Below, in pieces: positions 7,471 to 13,895 of a stretch of DNA of 18,221 bases. Where the stretch lies: the NCBI GenBank assembly GCA_934162285.1, contig CAKPHY010000024.1, positions 1 through 18,221 of the forward strand. Reading direction: 5' to 3'. Made by a program: the position numbers and the translations under genes. Under the pieces are notes generated by a model. It was not told where the DNA came from, searched no databases, and saw only the letters and a program-made list of their open reading frames with translations. How positions within the stretch are numbered: position 1 is the stretch's first letter; every line of letters starts with the position of its first letter. This stretch comes from an uncultured Bacilli bacterium (GTDB lineage Bacteria > Bacillota_I > Bacilli_A > RF39 > UBA660).

Positions 7471-7864
7471 TAAATATAAATATTAATAAAATTATAAAAA
7501 CGGGAATAATCATATATAAATACTTATAAGAAAATTTATTTGCAGTAGAAGTAGTTCCTTTTTTTTCTTCTTTTTTTTCTTCAATTCTAATAACATACTC
7601 CCCTTTTTTGGAATATAAATACTCTTCACGAGCATAACGTGCTAAATAGTCGTCATCTTTTAATTTATTTATTTCACTATTAAGATCTGTTTCTTTATCT
7701 TTAAGATTATTAAGTTTATCTTGTAAAACAATTTTTTCGCTTTCATAGTTTTTTTTAGAAACTAAATAATAAATGCCACTATAAAAAAGATAACCAAAAA
7801 TCATTATTGTTATCGTAAATACTACTAATGTTCGAACTTTTAGTTTTACTTTTCTCTTTTTCAT
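7445..7864 (-). CDS. divIC: DivIC/FtsL-type septum protein with extra C-terminal span
   Basis: 139-aa septum formation initiator of the DivIC family, part of the FtsL-DivIC-DivIB complex that activates septal wall synthesis. A basic N-terminus is followed by a membrane span (about 12-34), a coiled coil (about 38-68) and the family motif DDDYLARYAREEYLYSKKGEY (about 70-90). Unlike the usual DivIC, it continues past that motif with a charged linker (EEKKEEKK) and a second strong hydrophobic segment (about 112-131) ending in KKKVKIVK, so both ends may lie in the cytoplasm. The position after yabP-yabQ supports the identity. It has its own promoter (7882-7910) and ribosome site GAGGT. Confidence 0.88.
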   Translation of the reverse strand: MKKRKVKLKVRTLVVFTITIMIFGYLFYSGIYYLVSKKNYESEKIVLQDKLNNLKDKETDLNSEINKLKDDDYLARYAREEYLYSKKGEYVIRIEEKKEEKKGTTSTANKFSYKYLYMIIPVFIILLIFIFKKKVKIVK

Positions 7865-7881
7865 ATCATGACCTCATTATA

Positions 7882-7910
7882 ATTATACATTTACCTAAAA
7901 AAAAAAGCAA
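7882..7910 (-). promoter_or_regulatory. Promoter of divIC
   Basis: Minus-strand TTGCTT (7910-7905), a 17-base spacer, then TATAAT (7887-7882). The -35 box is also the 3' arm of the yabQ terminator hairpin, so the two signals overlap. Confidence 0.65.
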
Positions 7911-7922
7911 CTAAGATTGCTT
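7897..7922 (-). terminator. Terminator of yabP-yabQ
   Basis: On the minus strand AAGCAA (7922-7917) pairs with TTGCTT (7910-7905) around a 6-base loop and runs into ten T (A at 7897-7906 on plus). It separates the sporulation pair from divIC. Confidence 0.75.
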
Positions 7923-7998
7923 CTCACTACAACTTCAACATTTTTAATAAATTTCTAAAAGTGCTAAATAAAACATCAACATAATGACTATTTATTAT

Positions 7999-8259
7999 TT
8001 ACTTACAATATGTATAGTTTAATAAAAAACCTAATATTAGAAAAAAATATGAATAAAAATGCAATGTGAAATTGTTTATTTTATATAAGCCAACAACATA
8101 AATAATTGTTAAAAGTTCAATATAAAAAAAAGAAAAAAGAAACTTAATTAAAAACTTCTTATGATAAATTTGTTTAGTAAAAATTTTTCTTATGAAAAAA
8201 GCTAAAGTTCCTATAAAATATGAAAAAATAATCGTTTCAATTTGGATTTTTAAACTCAT
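7999..8259 (-). CDS. yabQ: Spore cortex protein YabQ (short)
   Basis: 86-aa integral membrane protein with three hydrophobic segments (about 7-23, 38-58, 66-83). It is assigned to YabQ because it directly follows yabP with a 4-base overlap (ATGA) and precedes divIC, as in Bacillus, and because length and topology match the YabQ membrane domain. Bacillus YabQ is more than twice as long, with further C-terminal sequence that is absent here. YabQ works at the forespore outer membrane and is needed for cortex formation. No Shine-Dalgarno sequence is visible before its ATG, so translation is probably coupled to yabP. Sequence similarity alone would be weak; the call leans on context. Confidence 0.72.
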   Translation of the reverse strand: MSLKIQIETIIFSYFIGTLAFFIRKIFTKQIYHKKFLIKFLFSFFYIELLTIIYVVGLYKINNFTLHFYSYFFLILGFLLNYTYCK

Positions 8260-8531
8260 TTAAATAATTTATTAAAAACAGAATCTTCTTTTTTTATATT
8301 TTCGGAATAACTTAAACTATTTATTGTACCTTTTATAGAAACATTTCCTTGAAAAGTATCCAATTTTACAATTTCTAAATCACTACCTTTTAAAGTAATA
8401 AATCCCATATTAGTATCTAATAAAAATTCATTAGCATTAAAACTTGTTATTTTTTTTACTCCTGTTATAGCAATACTTTTTCTCTCATTAATTGTAATTG
8501 CATGATTAATATTTGATATCTCTTTGTCCAT
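8256..8531 (-). CDS. yabP: Sporulation protein YabP
   Basis: 91-aa YabP/YqfC-family protein. The core block NERKSIAITGVKKITSFNAN followed by EFLLDTNMGFITLKG, then FQGNVSIKGTINSLSY, fits YabP well across nearly the whole length. In Bacillus it is made in the mother cell and, with YabQ, is needed for spore cortex assembly. The ribosome site AGGAGG stands before the ATG. A sigma-E-like promoter is seen at 8550-8577. It overlaps yabQ by four bases. Confidence 0.9.
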   Translation of the reverse strand: MDKEISNINHAITINERKSIAITGVKKITSFNANEFLLDTNMGFITLKGSDLEIVKLDTFQGNVSIKGTINSLSYSENIKKEDSVFNKLFK

Positions 8532-8549
8532 TTTTATTCCTCCTATCTA

Positions 8550-8577
8550 AATATATGATAGAAGGTTATTTTTATTC
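8550..8577 (-). promoter_or_regulatory. Sigma-E-like promoter of yabP-yabQ
   Basis: Minus-strand GAATAAA (8577-8571), 13 bases, then CATATATT (8557-8550). The Bacillus mother-cell sigma-E consensus is roughly KMATATT with CATACAAT at this spacing. The same CATATATT with the same 13-base spacer occurs before yabG. No better sigma-A promoter is apparent here. Confidence 0.45.
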
Positions 8578-8603
8578 AAAAAAACAGAAGATTACTCTTC
8601 TGT
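8578..8603 (-). terminator. Terminator of spoVG
   Basis: On the minus strand ACAGAAGA (8603-8596) pairs with TCTTCTGT (8591-8584) around a 4-base loop and is followed by seven T (A at 8578-8584 on plus). The spoVG stop codon lies in the loop. Confidence 0.85.
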
Positions 8604-8855
8604 TGGTTTGTTATATTCAGCAATAATTGCATCCTCAAACATTTTTCTAGTTTCTTTGTTAATTGGATTGCAAATATCAACATGTTTATTTGGAGCAATC
8701 TCACGATTTGGCATTGCTATAAATAAACCGTTATCACCATCAATGATTCTAATGTTTTTAATAACAAAACAATCATCTAGATAGACAGTTGCTATTCCTC
8801 TCAATCTTGAATCTTCTTTTTCGACTTTATGTACGTCTACTTTTGTAATTACCAA
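8592..8855 (-). CDS. spoVG: SpoVG RNA/DNA-binding regulator
   Basis: 87-aa SpoVG, a small nucleic-acid-binding regulator that affects septation and sporulation in Bacillus and virulence genes in other Firmicutes. The conserved blocks VDVHKV, LRGIATVYLDDCFVIKNIRIIDG, NGLFIAMPNRE and ICNPINKETR are all present. I set the start at the TTG at 8855: the upstream in-frame ATG (8879) would place GGGAGA inside the coding region, whereas that site lies seven bases before the TTG, and the TTG gives the normal SpoVG N-terminus (VITKVDV). A good sigma-A promoter at 8894-8922 drives it. The unlinked neighbours veg and yabG lie just upstream. Confidence 0.93.
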   Translation of the reverse strand: MVITKVDVHKVEKEDSRLRGIATVYLDDCFVIKNIRIIDGDNGLFIAMPNREIAPNKHVDICNPINKETRKMFEDAIIAEYNKPTEE

Positions 8856-8893
8856 GTTAATCTCTCCCTTCAAGTACATACTACTCTAACTAA

Positions 8894-8922
8894 ATTATAT
8901 AATAAACACTATGTGAAAGCAA
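8894..8922 (-). promoter_or_regulatory. Promoter of spoVG
   Basis: Minus-strand TTGCTT (8922-8917), a 17-base spacer, then TATAAT (8899-8894). There is no obvious terminator between veg and this promoter, so read-through from veg is likely as well. Confidence 0.75.
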
Positions 8923-8935
8923 GCATTTTTTTAGA

Positions 8936-9160
8936 TTATTGTTTAATTTTTATTGTTTTTGTTATGACATCAGCATAAGAAAACGATTTTACCTCTGAAT
9001 AATTATTTTCTTCTAATGTTACCGTAAAAATATAATCATATAATTCTTTAATTGTAACTCGGTAATTTTCTTTTTTATTTCTTCCTAAATTATATTCAAT
9101 AAAAATCTTTTTTCCTTGTAATTCTTGAAGATTTTTTTTTATTTTTTCAAGTTGCATCAT
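8936..9160 (-). CDS. veg: Veg protein (DUF1021)
   Basis: 74-aa Veg family protein, a small SH3-like beta-barrel. In Bacillus it is highly expressed and has been linked to biofilm matrix control. Recognised by the basic N-terminus with LQGKK, the turn GRNKKENYRVTIKE, the VTLEEN strand and the closing FSYADVITKT block, which is the most conserved part of the family. The ATG overlaps the yabG stop (ATGA), so it is in one transcript with yabG here, whereas Bacillus veg has its own strong promoter. I see no separate promoter that I can support. Confidence 0.88.
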   Translation of the reverse strand: MMQLEKIKKNLQELQGKKIFIEYNLGRNKKENYRVTIKELYDYIFTVTLEENNYSEVKSFSYADVITKTIKIKQ

Positions 9161-9924
9161 CGTGGATACCCCACATGCATTGTTCCTTTAGTTATTATTC
9201 CCCCAATACCATCCGATCCATATTTAGTTTTTTCCAGTAATTCTTTCAAATTAATATCTCTATTGGCTTCTAATAAACTTATGCGGGTTGCAATTATAGC
9301 TGGATCTAAAGCATGAATATTAATTCTTTTAGGACTTGAAGCAAAATTAGCTCCTGCTTTAATTAATTCTTCATAATTAGACTGACAAGCTCCAGCAATA
9401 ATAATTAATTTATCATGACTTGATTCATACTTACGAGCTTCGGTTACTGCTTTAACAAAGTTAGAACTATTTTTATAAGAATCGTCTTTTTTATAATAAG
9501 CATCATGTCCTGTAAGAATAACAATATTAGGATTATATTCTTCTAATAATTTTTTTATATTAGTAGCCAAACTTTCTTCGGATTCATTAATTCCGATAGC
9601 ATTAATGTTGTTTTTTTTATAATATTCAAGACACCTATTTAGGTAATCAATATCTCCATCAATATGCAAAATTTTACCAGGTAAATAAAAATAATCACTA
9701 CGATTTAAATTGATAGTTTCACTTATTCTTTCATTAAATTTTTCTTCATCTTCTATATCTTCATTTAAATTATAAAGTTTTAAATCACTATAAGGGGCAT
9801 CTGCTAATAATCTAGTATTTAAACCTTTTAAATAATAAGTATCACCTTTAATATCAACAATCGTAAAAATAATATCATTTTGATGAGAGTTTCTTGTTAC
9901 CATATCACCTATATTATATTTCAT
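9157..9924 (-). CDS. yabG: Sporulation-specific protease YabG
   Basis: 255-aa YabG, a mother-cell cysteine protease that trims spore coat proteins (and, in clostridia, germination proteins). Visible blocks: the N-terminal barrel-like IGDMVTRNSH; LPGKILHIDGD (81-91); the TGHDAY motif with H140; GACQSN with C180; and GANFASSPKRINIHALDP. The paired His and Cys agree with the proposed catalytic residues. The length is slightly below the usual 280-300 aa, the missing part being the region after the first domain. The ribosome site GGTGAT precedes the ATG. A sigma-E-like promoter lies at 9939-9965. veg follows with a 4-base overlap. Confidence 0.93.
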   Translation of the reverse strand: MKYNIGDMVTRNSHQNDIIFTIVDIKGDTYYLKGLNTRLLADAPYSDLKLYNLNEDIEDEEKFNERISETINLNRSDYFYLPGKILHIDGDIDYLNRCLEYYKKNNINAIGINESEESLATNIKKLLEEYNPNIVILTGHDAYYKKDDSYKNSSNFVKAVTEARKYESSHDKLIIIAGACQSNYEELIKAGANFASSPKRINIHALDPAIIATRISLLEANRDINLKELLEKTKYGSDGIGGIITKGTMHVGYPR

Positions 9925-9938
9925 TTGATCACCAATAA

Positions 9939-9965
9939 AATATATGTAAAATTTTTTTAAATATG
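9939..9965 (-). promoter_or_regulatory. Sigma-E-like promoter of yabG
   Basis: Minus-strand CATATT (9965-9960), a 13-base spacer, then CATATATT (9946-9939). It agrees with a mother-cell sporulation promoter and shares its -10 and spacing with the one ahead of yabP. The AT-rich background makes a chance match possible. Confidence 0.45.
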
Positions 9966-9989
9966 AAAAAAAGAAAGTTTCCTTTCTTT
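9966..9989 (-). terminator. Terminator of the zinc-ribbon/TPM operon
   Basis: On the minus strand AAAGAAAG (9989-9982) pairs with CTTTCTTT (9977-9970) around a 4-base loop, with a T-run after it (A at 9966-9972 on plus). It follows the TAG stop of the TPM gene directly. Confidence 0.75.
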
Positions 9990-10892
9990 CTAACCGTGAC
10001 GGCCACCGCCACCACTATGACCCATACCACTTGATCCGGAGTGTGATCCTCCACCACTACCTCCTGAATCTGTGTTAATTGTATACGAGCTAGTGTGACT
10101 GTGTAAAAATATATTGTTTTGTTTATTGTATTTTATGCTATTACGATCTAAATAAGTATTAGCTTTCAATTCTTTTTTAACCATTTTATTTTTACCAACT
10201 AAAATGCACATTGTTATTGTGGTAATAGTACCTGAAATAATAGCACTTAAAAGATAAGGAACTTTATATTTAGTTTTTACAAAGCCATTATCATCTATAT
10301 ATTGATCGTCACTTACTTTTCCTTGTTCAAAATAGTATTCGGCTTCTGAAATATAAGTGGTTAAACCTTCTAAATAACGATCTGCTTTAATATCATCATA
10401 AATATCGTCTAAAATACTTTCACATCTATCATATGTATAATAAAGTTGAGCTTCTCCAAATGTATAAATGTTAAAAAATCTATTATAAGAATTAACATTT
10501 CTAATCAATAAAATTCCACTGTAATAACTATAATTTAAACCAAAATCATTATAATCATAAAAATCAGCAGCGTAATCTTCAATTTCATCATCACTAAGTT
10601 CTTTATCAATTAAAACGATGACAATATCCATATTACTTTTTTCAATAAAAGCATTCATTTTATTTAATAATGTTTGTTTAGTTGTATCATCTAAAACATC
10701 AGCAAAATCATAAATTTTTTCTGAAGCATCTACTAAAGGTGTTCGCAAAATATTATTTCTATTGGCATCAGTTATTGTTATGTTTTTATTTACTCCTAAG
10801 TTATCAAAAGTACGTTCTTGATAATTAACTTGAGCATTTACAAAGGTTAAACCCCAAAAGAAGGCACTAAGAATAATAAATATTTTTTTCAT
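9990..10892 (-). CDS. TPM-domain membrane protein with Gly-rich tail
   Basis: 300-aa exported, membrane-anchored protein. It has a signal peptide (about 1-20, ending VNAQ), a TPM domain (about 56-190; starts IYDFADVLDDTTKQTLLNKM, the usual entry block of this family), a membrane span (about 213-233), and a tail from about 275 that is nearly all Gly, Ser and His, ending GGGGRHG. This layout is that of YgcG-like TPM proteins, whose role is unclear; plant TPM proteins act in photosystem II repair and some have phosphatase activity. It lies 3 bases after the zinc-ribbon gene, whose last two Gly codons form its GGAGG ribosome site, so the pair is translated together. Confidence 0.85.
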   Translation of the reverse strand: MKKIFIILSAFFWGLTFVNAQVNYQERTFDNLGVNKNITITDANRNNILRTPLVDASEKIYDFADVLDDTTKQTLLNKMNAFIEKSNMDIVIVLIDKELSDDEIEDYAADFYDYNDFGLNYSYYSGILLIRNVNSYNRFFNIYTFGEAQLYYTYDRCESILDDIYDDIKADRYLEGLTTYISEAEYYFEQGKVSDDQYIDDNGFVKTKYKVPYLLSAIISGTITTITMCILVGKNKMVKKELKANTYLDRNSIKYNKQNNIFLHSHTSSYTINTDSGGSGGGSHSGSSGMGHSGGGGRHG

Positions 10893-10895
10893 ATA

Positions 10896-11933
10896 TTAAC
10901 CTCCTATAAGATAGCTAATTAAAATTACTATTGCTGCTACTATAATAAACATTATAACAGAGGAAAAGAAAACTTTTTTGCTATCAACAGGCATATCACC
11001 TATAAATTCACCAGTTTGACCATTCATCGCGAATAAATAAAATTCGTCTTTATACTTTATATTTACCATATAAACTGGTAATAAAGCGTATTCAACACCA
11101 TTTTCTAAGGCTTTTAAGCTATTATTTGTTACAACAACAGATGAAAAACCATTCATTGAATCTTTCGCAACATCTAAAGTAGATTTTAAAGCACGATCTT
11201 CAGCAATTTTATATGCATCTTCACTTTTAAAATCATATTTTTCAGCTAAAAATCCTGATAAATATGCTGAATTAAAATCAACTAATTCTTTATAATCAAA
11301 AGGCTCAATTGTATTCATAATAGCATCATCAAATTTAATGGAACCATCTATAGGAATTAAAGTATAATTAGCTTCAACATTTCTTTCTAATCGATAATTA
11401 TCTGTTTTAGTATAATGAGTGTTACCAACTACCCAAGTTTTTACTTTATTTCCGGTAGCATCAACATCACCATTACAAGAGATATTAAATAACCAAAAAG
11501 GAACATAAAGACCGGTAATCTTTTCAATATTCTTTTCAGAAATAAAATCTTTAGGTAAAAATGGACGACCTTTTTTTAACTCTTTAAACGCTGCAACAGC
11601 GTCTTTTTTGACTTTTTTAAAAGGAATTACTTTAGAAGGTTTAAAGTCACCACTTAATCTTTCTTTTATTATTGCTGTATTACCACAATACAAACAAAAA
11701 GTGGCAGCTGTATTTTCTTCAGCAATAATCTCCGCTCCACAGTTTTTACAAATATAATGATCATAATTAACATTATCATCATTTACTTCAACTTTTACGT
11801 TTTTATTTTCTAATTCTTCTAGTGAAAAAACACTTTCACAATAATTACATTTCCATTTTCCTAACTCTGGATCAAACAATAATGGTGCCTTACAAGATGG
11901 ACATTTATAATCTGCAGCCTTAGTACTATTCAT
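10896..11933 (-). CDS. Zinc-ribbon membrane protein (TFIIB-type ribbon)
   Basis: 345-aa protein with two N-terminal zinc ribbons (C11xxC14 with C29xxC32; C62xxC65 with C80xxC83), a long beta-rich middle with the block VIPFKKVKKDAVAAF and GLYVPFWLF (typical of the family often labelled TFIIB-type zinc ribbon-containing), and one C-terminal membrane span (about 320-341). It is not a transcription factor; the membrane tail and partner suggest a membrane-associated role that is not known. The start at 11933 is preferred over the ATG at 11945 because GGTGAT lies between them at correct spacing. An extended -10 promoter (11950-11958) precedes it, and the TPM gene follows. Confidence 0.85.
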   Translation of the reverse strand: MNSTKAADYKCPSCKAPLLFDPELGKWKCNYCESVFSLEELENKNVKVEVNDDNVNYDHYICKNCGAEIIAEENTAATFCLYCGNTAIIKERLSGDFKPSKVIPFKKVKKDAVAAFKELKKGRPFLPKDFISEKNIEKITGLYVPFWLFNISCNGDVDATGNKVKTWVVGNTHYTKTDNYRLERNVEANYTLIPIDGSIKFDDAIMNTIEPFDYKELVDFNSAYLSGFLAEKYDFKSEDAYKIAEDRALKSTLDVAKDSMNGFSSVVVTNNSLKALENGVEYALLPVYMVNIKYKDEFYLFAMNGQTGEFIGDMPVDSKKVFFSSVIMFIIVAAIVILISYLIGG

Positions 11934-11949
11934 AAACATCACCATAATA

Positions 11950-11958
11950 ATTATATCA
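11950..11958 (-). promoter_or_regulatory. Extended -10 promoter of the zinc-ribbon/TPM operon
   Basis: Minus-strand TGATATAAT (11958-11950) with no clear -35. The predicted start point near 11943 leaves a very short leader holding only the GGTGAT site. Confidence 0.6.
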
Positions 11959-12001
11959 TTTTAATCTGATAAAAGAAATAAAATTTAATTCTATTTACTT
12001 A

Positions 12002-12030
12002 ATGACTTTTAAAAATTTTTGCTGTATAAT
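12002..12030 (+). promoter_or_regulatory. Promoter of the 76-aa membrane protein
   Basis: ATGACT (12002-12007), a 17-base spacer, then TATAAT (12025-12030). It lies over the longest open frame start (12019), which therefore cannot be the real start. Confidence 0.6.
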
Positions 12031-12057
12031 ATTAATTATAAGAATGTAGGTGTAGAG

Positions 12058-12288
12058 ATGAATAAAAATCATAAAGAAATTGAAATTATAGATATTGAAA
12101 ACACTTATATGTTTGCCAAAAGCGAAATAGAAAAATTAAAAAAAAGAATCGAAGCAGTTAATCTTCAAAAAAAAGAAGATGAAAAAAAAGAACAAATCAT
12201 ATTTTTACTAAAAACAATTTTAGCTTTTGTTATAATAATGATAATATTATTAATTTATTACATCTATATAACCAAAACAAATATGTAA
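12058..12288 (+). CDS. Small single-span membrane protein, 76 aa
   Basis: I do not recognise a family. The cytoplasmic part (1-45) is highly charged and probably coiled coil (many Glu/Lys/Ile), followed by a strong hydrophobic span (about 47-70) and a very short tail (TKTNM). This is a tail-anchored layout. The ATG at 12058 is chosen because AGGTG (12048-12052) lies five bases before it, and because the promoter at 12002-12030 excludes the in-frame ATG at 12019. It is divergent from the zinc-ribbon/TPM operon and stands beside the IS remnant. No terminator is visible after it. Confidence 0.6.
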   Translation: MNKNHKEIEIIDIENTYMFAKSEIEKLKKRIEAVNLQKKEDEKKEQIIFLLKTILAFVIIMIILLIYYIYITKTNM

Positions 12289-12456
12289 AAAAATGTAGAC
12301 ATCATATGAACTGAACCCCCAAAGTTGGACAGTTTATAAATAGTTTCTAGTTAGAGGATTGTAACCTGTAATTCACAGGAGACAGTCCTTTTAATTTTCT
12401 TTAATTCTATCTTAATTATAATAATTATATAGTCATCAATTACTTTATCAAATCAT

Positions 12457-12636
12457 CTAATGTTTTATAATTATCCACTTGATCATAAAACATTTTTGTT
12501 TTAAGTAATCCAATGTAGTTAGATAATTAATTACACTTTTCCTTATTTTGTATTTATTTGATAGACTTTCTATCGACATTCCTTTCTTTTTATCAGTATA
12601 TAAATTTATTTTATCTTCGTAAGTTAATTTTGACAT
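12457..12636 (-). pseudogene. IS3-family orfA N-terminus fused out of frame to orfB end
   Basis: From the ATG at 12636 an open frame of 59 codons begins MSKLTYEDKINLY, continues with GMSIESLSNKYKI, and looks like the helix-turn-helix start of an IS3-type OrfA. At about codon 46 the sequence jumps to the OrfB C-terminus, readable only in other frames: MFYDQVDNYKTLDDLIK near 12484-12434, then DRIKE, then KLKGLSPVNYRLQ near 12400-12357. The retained KGLSPVxYR block is the typical OrfB end. Several frameshifts and stops show it is dead. An internal deletion removed the catalytic DDE core. Confidence 0.75.
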
Positions 12637-12638
12637 AT

Positions 12639-12673
12639 AAAAACCTCGCTTCCCTTATGTCCAAGAAACGAGG
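12639..12673 (-). terminator. Hairpin plus T-run at the IS end
   Basis: On the minus strand CCTCGTTTC (12673-12665) pairs with GAAGCGAGG (12652-12644), one pair being G-U, and five T follow (A at 12639-12643). It sits between the IS tip and its orfA. It would also end transcripts from the exported-protein gene that stops at 12707, for which no other terminator is visible. Confidence 0.65.
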
Positions 12674-12706
12674 TTCATATCATCATAATTTACATTTTTT
12701 ATTTTA

Positions 12707-13882
12707 TTAGTCTCTAAAATATACAAGTGCAACATCTTCATATGTATAAGTCATATCAACTTTCTTAGATGAAGAATCAGTATGGCTAATTGTTACTGTA
12801 TATGGTATATATACAATATCACCTGCTTTATAATTATATATTGCTTCAGTAAAATCTGCACCTATACCTTCGCCTGGTTCAGCATTTAATGCCTTAATGC
12901 TAGAAACATAAAAATACAAATTATCACCTTCATTACCAATAAATTTAAATGCTGCCCTCATATCATTCCCACCAATTATTTCATGGCGCCATGAATAAGT
13001 TATTGTATATTCAGACTCCGGTGCTTCAGCTAAAGTCGTTTTTCCTTGAGAATATCTCAAAATGTCATGAGTTCCATCTGTTGCTATATATATATCAGCA
13101 TTAAATTTAGGATTATCACTAGTTTTATTTAAGCTAATAGATGCATTACCAACATCTTTCAATTTAAAATTCAAATAATGTCCATTCAATGTAGTAGCAT
13201 CAGGATCATAATTAACATAAGTTTCTTTTTTTGAACCAAAAGATTCAGTCAAAATTATAACATTATAGCTTAATTTTGTATTTTTTTCCCACTTGTAACC
13301 AACAGTTGCTTCTAATGTATAAATTTTTTGATCTGCAAGCATAGCTCCAGTATAACTAACAGAACCATCTGCTTTTGTACCACAATCTTCACAAGAATCT
13401 GAACTTAAAACTCCTAAATCAACACCTTGGTAATTTTCTGTTCCTGCTGGATATAATGTACCCTTCTTTTGATATACATCTGTTTTAGAAGTATTTTTAT
13501 TTTCAATTGTATATTTTGAACCAGCTATTTCAAAAGCAATGTATTTTTTTGTATCTTCTGCAGATAAAGAATTCCAGTCTTTAGAATCAGCTGCTACAAA
13601 ATTTGAAGGTGCGTCTTCTGTAGTTGCAACAATATCTGAAACTTTTACTTTTAAATAAACATCAGAGTTATTATTTACAAGTATATATCCTAATCCTTTA
13701 TTTGATTCATTAAGATTAATATCAATTGGAGCATCAATAGTAGCAATATATTCTATAGAAACTACTCCATTAATGTTTACTTCAACAGGAACTCCTGCTG
13801 CCAAAACTCCAAATGGCATAGAAGTTAATAAAATAGTTACTGACATTAAATAAGTTAAATATTCTTTAATAAATTTTTTCAT
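12707..13882 (-). CDS. Exported protein of unknown function, 391 aa
   Basis: It has a clear signal peptide (about 1-29, cleavage likely near VLAA). The mature part is beta-rich with many Thr, Ser, Asn and Asp: one region about 30-240 (opening VEVNINGVVSIEYIATIDA) and a second about 245-391. The only cysteines are a CEDC pair (C164, C167), unusual for an exported Firmicutes protein. I see no LPXTG, no lipobox and no WxL motif, so it is probably secreted or held through a partner. The ribosome site GGAGG is good. It follows the 155-aa gene by 13 bases, and the two likely form one unit. I do not recognise a family. It abuts the IS remnant. Confidence 0.8.
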   Translation of the reverse strand: MKKFIKEYLTYLMSVTILLTSMPFGVLAAGVPVEVNINGVVSIEYIATIDAPIDINLNESNKGLGYILVNNNSDVYLKVKVSDIVATTEDAPSNFVAADSKDWNSLSAEDTKKYIAFEIAGSKYTIENKNTSKTDVYQKKGTLYPAGTENYQGVDLGVLSSDSCEDCGTKADGSVSYTGAMLADQKIYTLEATVGYKWEKNTKLSYNVIILTESFGSKKETYVNYDPDATTLNGHYLNFKLKDVGNASISLNKTSDNPKFNADIYIATDGTHDILRYSQGKTTLAEAPESEYTITYSWRHEIIGGNDMRAAFKFIGNEGDNLYFYVSSIKALNAEPGEGIGADFTEAIYNYKAGDIVYIPYTVTISHTDSSSKKVDMTYTYEDVALVYFRD

Positions 13883-13895
13883 ATTTTTTCCTCCA

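Larger units (their letters stand above)
12304..12680 (-). mobile_element. Internally deleted IS3-family remnant (~377 bp)
   Basis: Both ends of an IS3-family element remain. One end reads TGAACTGAACCCCCAAAG then TTGGACAG (from 12307, plus); the other, read on minus from 12677, is TGAACCTCGTTTC then TTGGACA. The terminal bases form an 8-bp inverted repeat ATATGAAC / GTTCATAT. The four bases CATC flank both sides (12300-12303 and 12681-12684), a plausible target duplication. Between the ends are the start of orfA and the end of orfB, with the middle of the transposase missing. This accounts for the whole 12289-12706 gap, which has no intact gene. Confidence 0.8.

Noticed and set aside
9125..9316. 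Plus-strand open frame of 63 aa over veg/yabG
   Set aside because: Antisense to two confidently assigned genes, with no ribosome site or recognisable protein features.
12019..12057. Longer start for the 76-aa membrane protein
   Set aside because: The ATG at 12019 lies before the -10 box, and the ribosome site AGGTG serves the ATG at 12058.
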